From CAZMXP01 sp964570285 (GTDB lineage Bacteria > Planctomycetota > PLA2), in contig CAZMXP010000020.1 of the NCBI GenBank assembly GCA_964570285.1, forward strand, positions 1-64,000: a DNA stretch of 64,000 nt. The letters run 5' to 3'. Every line of letters starts with the position of its first letter. Position 1 is the first letter of the stretch. The notes under the pieces were generated by a model, which made no database searches, was not told the origin of the DNA, and was given only the letters and a program-made list of their open reading frames with translations. This document shows positions 60,284 through 64,000 of the stretch, one piece after another. The translations under genes and the position numbers were made by a program.

Positions 60284-61125
60284 TTCGCTGCCTCCTGGAA
60301 CGGGATGTAGACCCCGCCGGCGAGACGCGCTTCCGCGTAGACGCCGTAGGGGCCCTCCTTCGGGACCTCGATCTCCTCGGGGATTTCCCAGCGGCTCTTC
60401 GCGTCCCACGCGGCGACGCGCTTGGTGTGCAGGAGGCGCTTTCCGGTGGAGACGCCCTTGTTCTTCTCGATCCCCTCGCCCTTCTTCACGAGGTCCTCGA
60501 AGTGGAAGAAGAGCAGCGAGTCGACCCAGCGCGAGTACATCGTCACTGTGGCGTCGCCCTGGAGGTTGACGCTGTAGCGGGTGTAGTCGGGCCCCGAGGG
60601 GTTCTCGAAGCGCTTCGTCTGCGCGTGGGCGATCAGGATGACCTCCATGCGCCGGCGGGCCCGCAGCGCCTCGAGCGCGGCGAGCAGCGCGGCGTGGTAG
60701 GGCTTGGCGACCTTCACGCCGGCGCCGTAGGCGACCCACTTCTCCTCGGTCATCCCCGACTCCGCGCGGGCGTGCGCGTGCACGAGGTCGTCGACGAAGT
60801 CGATCGTGTCGATGACCAGCGTCCGGTACCCGAGGTCCTCCGCGTAGAGCACGCGGAGGCAGTCCATCACCTCGCCGTAGCTCGTCGGCTGGGGGAACTT
60901 CGCGACGTCGAGGTGGTGCACGCCCGCCTCGGCGGCGATGAAGATCGGGTTGGGCGCGTCGGCGCCCATCGTGCTCTTGCCGACGCCCTCGATCCCGTAG
61001 ATGAGGACGCGGTCGGGTTCGTGGTGCCGGCCCCGCGTGATGCTCCCCGCGGTGATGCGCGACGGCGGCGCGGGCGGCTTCTGCCGCACGGGCCCCGGCT
61101 TGGGGACCTTCGTATCGGTCGTCAT
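60280..61125 (-). CDS. RecA-fold ATPase, Sak4-like single-strand annealing/recombination protein
   Basis: 281 residues from ATG 61125. Walker A is VLIYGIEGVGKSTMGADAPN (about 40-60). IFIAAEAGVHHLDVAKFPQP, YRTLVIDTIDFVDDLVHAHA (Walker B-type D) and VILIAHAQTKRFENPSGPDY follow, with the C-terminal WVDSLLFFHFEDLVKKGEGI. This is the phage AAA/RecA-like annealase group (Sak4) found beside SSB-like and nuclease genes. It promotes annealing with the ssDNA-binding protein and the neighbouring exonuclease. Confidence is high for the fold and moderate for the Sak4 name. Confidence 0.85.
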   Translation of the reverse strand: MTTDTKVPKPGPVRQKPPAPPSRITAGSITRGRHHEPDRVLIYGIEGVGKSTMGADAPNPIFIAAEAGVHHLDVAKFPQPTSYGEVMDCLRVLYAEDLGYRTLVIDTIDFVDDLVHAHARAESGMTEEKWVAYGAGVKVAKPYHAALLAALEALRARRRMEVILIAHAQTKRFENPSGPDYTRYSVNLQGDATVTMYSRWVDSLLFFHFEDLVKKGEGIEKNKGVSTGKRLLHTKRVAAWDAKSRWEIPEEIEVPKEGPYGVYAEARLAGGVYIPFQEAAK

Positions 61126-62192
61126 TCCGTGGACTCCTTTTCCATCAGCGACTGGATGAGATCCGGATCGAGCTCCGGGTGCTTGTTGTCGAGGCGCGCG
61201 AACCGCTCGGGGAAGTCGTCGGGGTTGAGGCCCGCCGAGCAGACGTCGAACAGGAAGCAGCGGCCGAACCGGTGGCACGCGGCCGTCACCTGCAGGACGG
61301 AGTCCACCCCCTCCTCCCGCGCCGCAGCGTGCGTCTCGCGCAGCGCCGTCGCCTTCCCCCAGGCGTTGCGCATGAACTGCCTCAGCTGCACGTCGAGGCG
61401 GTGGATCTCCTTCCGCACGTAGTGGCGCGCGGGGTCGGCCTCGATCGCGGCGCGGATCCGGGCGCGGTACTCCTCGGGCGTCTCGTCCTCCGCGCGCTGG
61501 TTCGCGTAGAGGCGCGACGGCTCGAGCACCTCGCCGGTCTTCTTGTCGATCTTCTCGGCCGTGTACTTCCTCTGGTCCTCCGGCGTCGCCTTGGCGGGGC
61601 GAAGCCCCGGCTTCTTCAGGACGTCGTAGAGGCACCCCTCGAGCTTCCAGCCGAGCGACTCCGCACCGAGGTAGTAGAGGCTCACCTGCGCGTCCATGGC
61701 GAGCGTCTCCCAGTAGGCCGCCGACGGGTCGTCGATCTCGTCGCCGCAGGTCTTGTGCTCGAGCAGGCACAGGCGCCCGCCCCAGCGGACGACGCCGTCG
61801 AGCTTCCCCGCGTGCATGAACGTCTTCGACTTGCCCCGGGTCGACGGGTTGTTGACGGGGAACACGAACTGGTGCTCCACCGCGACAACGTCGAGTTCCT
61901 CTGCATGCCACCGCGTGTGGTAGCCCCGGATCATCTCCTCGACCTTCACCTGCTCGTAGGCGTCGAACGCGCGACCGGCGATCGCGTCGAGGGCGAGGAC
62001 GAGCCACGCGTCGGGCTCGCCGGCGAAGTCGATACGCGCGTTGAGCCACGCCTCCAGCGCCCTGTGGACAAGCGACCCGATGCGCAGCGCTTCCCCGTCG
62101 TTCCGTGGACGCACCCCCTCGCCGTACATCCACCACTCCCTGCGGGGGCAGTCGTCGAGGGTTTTCAGGCGGCTATTGGTCAGCAGTTCCAC
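61122..62192 (-). CDS. Cas4/RecB-like PD-(D/E)XK nuclease with Fe-S cysteines
   Basis: 356 residues from GTG 62192 (a GTG at 62207 is also possible). RLKTLDDCPRREWWMYGEGV and ALRIGSLVHRALEAWL form the N-terminal part with the first Cys. The catalytic core is HAGKLDGVVRWGGRLCLLEH followed by KT (D ... E-x-K), and the C-terminal CHRFGRCFLFDVC supplies three more Cys. This four-Cys, RecB-like arrangement is typical of Cas4/AddB-type exonucleases with an iron-sulphur cluster. With the SSB-like and Sak4-like genes it makes a complete recombination set; no CRISPR array is present. Confidence 0.87.
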   Translation of the reverse strand: MELLTNSRLKTLDDCPRREWWMYGEGVRPRNDGEALRIGSLVHRALEAWLNARIDFAGEPDAWLVLALDAIAGRAFDAYEQVKVEEMIRGYHTRWHAEELDVVAVEHQFVFPVNNPSTRGKSKTFMHAGKLDGVVRWGGRLCLLEHKTCGDEIDDPSAAYWETLAMDAQVSLYYLGAESLGWKLEGCLYDVLKKPGLRPAKATPEDQRKYTAEKIDKKTGEVLEPSRLYANQRAEDETPEEYRARIRAAIEADPARHYVRKEIHRLDVQLRQFMRNAWGKATALRETHAAAREEGVDSVLQVTAACHRFGRCFLFDVCSAGLNPDDFPERFARLDNKHPELDPDLIQSLMEKESTE

Positions 62193-62194
62193 GG

Positions 62195-62320
62195 CTACAG
62201 CACCCACGCGATCGCGTAGAGCGCGAGCACGGCCGCGATCAGCCCGATCACCCCGAACCCCTCGTGCGGGTCGTAGGCCTCGTCCCTGCGCTCCCGGACG
62301 GCGAATCTCGCGTGCCTCAT
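62195..62320 (-). CDS. 41-residue single-span membrane protein
   Basis: 42 codons from ATG 62320. MRHARFAVRERRDEAYDPHE forms a charged N-terminus and GFGVIGLIAAVLALYAIAWV a transmembrane helix at the very C-terminus. The stop is 2 bp before the nuclease start. It overlaps the upstream coiled-coil gene in ATGA. It is the third tiny membrane protein in this block. Confidence 0.6.
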   Translation of the reverse strand: MRHARFAVRERRDEAYDPHEGFGVIGLIAAVLALYAIAWVL

Positions 62321-62649
62321 CGCTTCCTTCCTTTCGCGGCGAAGAGCCGCCTCAGCTCCTTGATGGACCGCCAGCGCCGCCAGGGGCGCCAGTCGGTCGC
62401 AAGCACGTAGACGTGCGCGAGGATCAGCGCGTGATGGACCTGCCCGTTCAGGCGGTCGTCGAGCTCGCGCTGCTGCGCGACGTCGGTCGACTGGCACTCG
62501 AGGAGCGCCTGCTCGATCGCGCGAAGGCGCGCGTCCATCGCCTTCAGCGCCTTCGCGATCTCCTTGCGCGCCTCGTCGTTGTCGCGCATGTGCCGCTCGA
62601 AAGCCTCGATGCGGTCGCGCTGGGAGAGGTACTTCTGCGCCGCGCCCAT
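62317..62649 (-). CDS. Coiled-coil phage protein with a C-terminal hydrophobic patch
   Basis: 110 residues from ATG 62649. MGAAQKYLSQRDRIEAFERH, ARKEIAKALKAMDARLRAIE form a coiled coil, followed by a moderately hydrophobic helix (NGQVHHALILAHVYVLATDW) and a basic end (RPWRRWRSIKELRRLFAAKG). It could be peripherally membrane-attached. No family is recognised. Confidence 0.6.
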   Translation of the reverse strand: MGAAQKYLSQRDRIEAFERHMRDNDEARKEIAKALKAMDARLRAIEQALLECQSTDVAQQRELDDRLNGQVHHALILAHVYVLATDWRPWRRWRSIKELRRLFAAKGRKR

Positions 62650-63069
62650 CTACCTGCCCTCCAGCGCGCGGACGATGCGCTCGACCAGATCGGGGACCAA
62701 CGGGTAGGTATCCGGGACGACCATCGCCTTGCCTGCGCGGATCGCCCGCTCGACCGTCTCGCGCAGGTCGATGTCAACTCGGCGGTAGCCGGCGCAACAC
62801 TCGCTGCTGTGGTCCCGATCCACCTGCGTCGCGGTGGCGACACCCCCCCTCGGGAAACACCAATCGCCCTCCCGCGGCTTCGCGCCGGTAGGCACGAAGA
62901 GGATCGCCTTCGGCGTCGCCGCCTCGGCAACGACCTCGACCCCCAGGAGTCGCTCGTCGAGCCGCCGCGTCGACTCGGCCGTCTTGGCTGCGTGCTGGAA
63001 GTCGCACGCAAGGAACACGTCGTGGCGCTCGCCGTAGTACTCGCCAACGTAGGTTGCACGGAAGCGCAT
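62650..63069 (-). CDS. Phage protein of unknown function
   Basis: 139 residues from ATG 63069 (ATGA overlap). MRFRATYVGEYYGERHDVFL and ACDFQHAAKTAESTRRLDER suggest an alpha/beta fold, followed by ATPKAILFVPTGAKPREGDW and a helical C-terminus with VERAIRAGKAMVVPDTYPLV. Three Cys and several His are present but not in a known metal pattern. It is the second gene of the left-going block. Confidence 0.55.
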   Translation of the reverse strand: MRFRATYVGEYYGERHDVFLACDFQHAAKTAESTRRLDERLLGVEVVAEAATPKAILFVPTGAKPREGDWCFPRGGVATATQVDRDHSSECCAGYRRVDIDLRETVERAIRAGKAMVVPDTYPLVPDLVERIVRALEGR

Positions 63070-63293
63070 CACCGCCGCCCCCCCATCCGCGACAAGTCCG
63101 CGGCGTGCAGCGCGTTCAGGTGTTGCTCGATGACCGGCTGGAGCGCCTGCCACGCCGCGCGCTGGTCCGCCGTCCAGAGGTGGAGGCACTCGTCGGCGAA
63201 GGATCGCAGGCCTTCGGCGGCTTCCATGGCCGTGGCGGCAGGCCTGAAGTGGGGAATGGTGGTCGCGGCGGCGAGGACCTCCCAGAACGTCAT
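63069..63293 (-). CDS. First gene of the left-going block, small helical protein
   Basis: 74 residues from ATG 63293. MTFWEVLAAATTIPHFRPAA, ECLHLWTADQRAAWQALQPV and HLNALHAADLSRMGGRR form helices with several Trp and His. A longer in-frame extension upstream is low-complexity. It lies about 365 bp downstream of the proposed left-going promoter. Function unknown; in comparable phages the first early genes are often small host-takeover or regulatory proteins. Confidence 0.5.
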   Translation of the reverse strand: MTFWEVLAAATTIPHFRPAATAMEAAEGLRSFADECLHLWTADQRAAWQALQPVIEQHLNALHAADLSRMGGRR

Positions 63294-63657
63294 GAACCCC
63301 TCCCGTCGCGCTGGCGCGATCGCGCCGCTTCCGCACGGGCGGAATCGCTCCGGCGGGCCCCCGCGCGTTGGCCCGCCGCGTGCGCCACTCGCGGCCCCGC
63401 ATGCCGCGCGCCCGCGATCCCCCCGAGACACCCACAACCGGTGGTGGCGGTTTCGCGATTGGCCCCGTAGCGCGCGTATACGCGGGAGATTCGCCGATTC
63501 GTGTCCCTAACAAGCGTTAGGGTCGGCGCGCATGAACGGGATCCGGAGACTCCCCAGGGGATGGCGGCGACGCGATGTGCTCTACGCGAAGCCGTCTGCC
63601 GATCCAGTCCGCCGCTTCTGCCGGCCGCATCCGTACTGACGGGTGCCATGGGGGACG
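63294..63657. other. Long leader of the left-going operon
   Basis: 364 bp between the proposed promoter and the first left-going gene, without a convincing gene. It contains the palindrome CGCGTATACGCG (63473-63484) and an inverted repeat (63505-63522). Such a leader could carry an antitermination site, operator or small RNA. Confidence 0.5.
63505..63522. promoter_or_regulatory. Inverted repeat in the left leader
   Basis: CCCTAAC and GTTAGGG are perfect seven-base arms around AAGC. It lies downstream of the left promoter and could be an operator half pair or an RNA hairpin. Confidence 0.5.
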
Positions 63658-63687
63658 ATCCTAATCCTGCCCGCCAAAGCCTGTCAA
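63658..63687 (-). promoter_or_regulatory. Left-going early promoter
   Basis: On the minus strand TTGACA (63687-63682) is followed after 18 bp by TAGGAT (63663-63658), or after 17 bp by TTAGGA. The -35 is a full consensus. It points into the recombination and replication block. Confidence 0.65.
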
Positions 63688-63758
63688 GAACTTTTAGCGA
63701 AGAAATCCTTGCGGGCGGCTGGCGGCAGGCATACGATGCGTCCCGATGATGCGCGTAC

Positions 63759-63787
63759 TTGGCAGAGATTCCTTGGCGTGCTATCCT
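63759..63787 (+). promoter_or_regulatory. Promoter of the XRE-type repressor gene
   Basis: TTGGCA (63759-63764) and TATCCT (63782-63787) are separated by 17 bp, giving transcription start near 63795. The start codon at 63818 follows CACGGAG. It is divergent from the left-going promoter, the layout of a phage lysogeny switch. Confidence 0.65.
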
Positions 63788-63799
63788 TGTCAAAAGGAT
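63783..63799. promoter_or_regulatory. Operator-like inverted repeat over the repressor promoter -10
   Basis: ATCCTT and AAGGAT flank GTCAA, overlapping the -10 hexamer. Further half-sites ATCCTT (63706-63711) and ATCCT-like copies lie at the left promoter, which suggests control of both promoters by one dimeric repressor. Confidence 0.5.
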
Positions 63800-63817
63800 T
63801 CAGGTCACGGAGATCAG

Positions 63818-64000
63818 ATGCCCAAATACCGCTGGAAGCCCGAACTCATCGCAAGGATGCGCGAGGCGAAGGGTTGGTCGCAAGAGACCCTGACGAAGGA
63901 ACTCTACTCCGTGGGCCTGAACGTAACCCGACCGACGATCTCAAGCTGGGAAACGGGGCGCACCGCGCCAGACGCAAACCAGTTGATCATCCTCGCAAAC
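63818..64000 (+). CDS. XRE/Cro-CI-type repressor, C-terminus cut by window
   Basis: 61 residues are visible from ATG 63818. MPKYRWKPELIARMREAKGW, SQETLTKELYSVGLNVTRPT, ISSWETGRTAPDANQLIILA is a canonical helix-turn-helix of the XRE family. It is divergent from the left-going early promoter and its own promoter carries an operator-like repeat. It is the most likely lysogeny repressor, and the missing part would show whether it has a peptidase S24 domain. Confidence 0.9.
   Translation, partial: MPKYRWKPELIARMREAKGWSQETLTKELYSVGLNVTRPTISSWETGRTAPDANQLIILAN

Noticed and set aside
63290..63793. A 167-codon minus-strand frame covering the switch region
   Set aside because: It overlaps both proposed promoters and the operator repeats, and its product is unpatterned.
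63974..63985. AACCAGTTGATC occurs both here and near 8650 and might be an attachment core
   Set aside because: Only 12 bases, the second copy is inside the repressor coding region, and flanks do not match; expected by chance in a 64-kb window at modest odds.

Overview
The window is very GC-rich bacterial DNA with many GTG starts. It holds about 8.6 kb of host chromosome followed by about 55 kb of a tailed-phage genome, probably a prophage, that runs past the right edge. The host genes encode a DUF2126 transglutaminase, UDP-glucose dehydrogenase, a DUF1579 protein, an ECF sigma factor and lipid-anchored or exported proteins. They fit a Gram-negative high-GC lineage such as Planctomycetota, but nothing here fixes the taxon.

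Host part (1-8619): a truncated transglutaminase/DUF2126 gene; an exported coiled-coil protein; a two-gene nucleotidyltransferase module; tRNA-Val(TAC) whose 3' end lies inside a perfect 19-bp inverted repeat; a DUF1579 protein; ugd; a DUF4258/DUF2283 toxin-antitoxin-like pair; and an ECF sigma factor translationally coupled to a tetratricopeptide-like exported protein.

Phage right-going early block (8738-21091): about nine small overlapping genes, a DinG/XPD-type Fe-S helicase, and a fused primase-helicase with a degenerate PrimPol domain, a DnaB N-terminal domain and a D5/SF3 helicase. Next come a divergent pair separated by two near-identical palindromic operators, a terminase small subunit, a ParB-DNA methyltransferase fusion, a second TerS-like protein and small accessory genes. 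A 5-kb block (21.1-26.0 kb) separates the TerS genes from TerL. It carries a ribbon-helix-helix regulator, a serine recombinase, a one-polypeptide restriction-modification enzyme and a phage sigma factor.

Morphogenesis block (26044-49918, all +): TerL with an apparent second RNase H-like domain, a methyltransferase and a Rossmann-like protein, a portal fused to a minor head protein, prohead protease, HK97 capsid, decoration protein, connectors, and a 957-residue composite protein (three-fold N-terminal repeat, 14-residue repeats, two tail-terminator-like domains). Tail tube, chaperone-position genes, tape measure and tail-tip proteins follow. This is a siphovirus-type (long non-contractile tail) gene order. 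A membrane/lipoprotein cassette with nested genes follows (49919-51529), but I recognise no endolysin.

Left-going block (63293 to 51767, all -): ssDNA-binding-like protein, RecA/Sak4-like ATPase, Cas4/RecB-like Fe-S nuclease, RuvC-like resolvase, ParB-like protein, an ExoX-C/DUF3820-type protein, a HerA-like ATPase and several tiny membrane proteins, with stop/start overlaps nearly throughout. It appears to be driven by a promoter near 63.67 kb that diverges from the promoter of an XRE-type repressor cut by the window end.

The most notable regulatory signal is a recurring CTAGGKTTCC-like box in front of late genes. At four genes it sits 7-8 nt before the start codon, as expected for leaderless mRNA promoters, and the phage encodes its own sigma factor that could read it. 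No search tools were available: family names rest on motifs and gene order.
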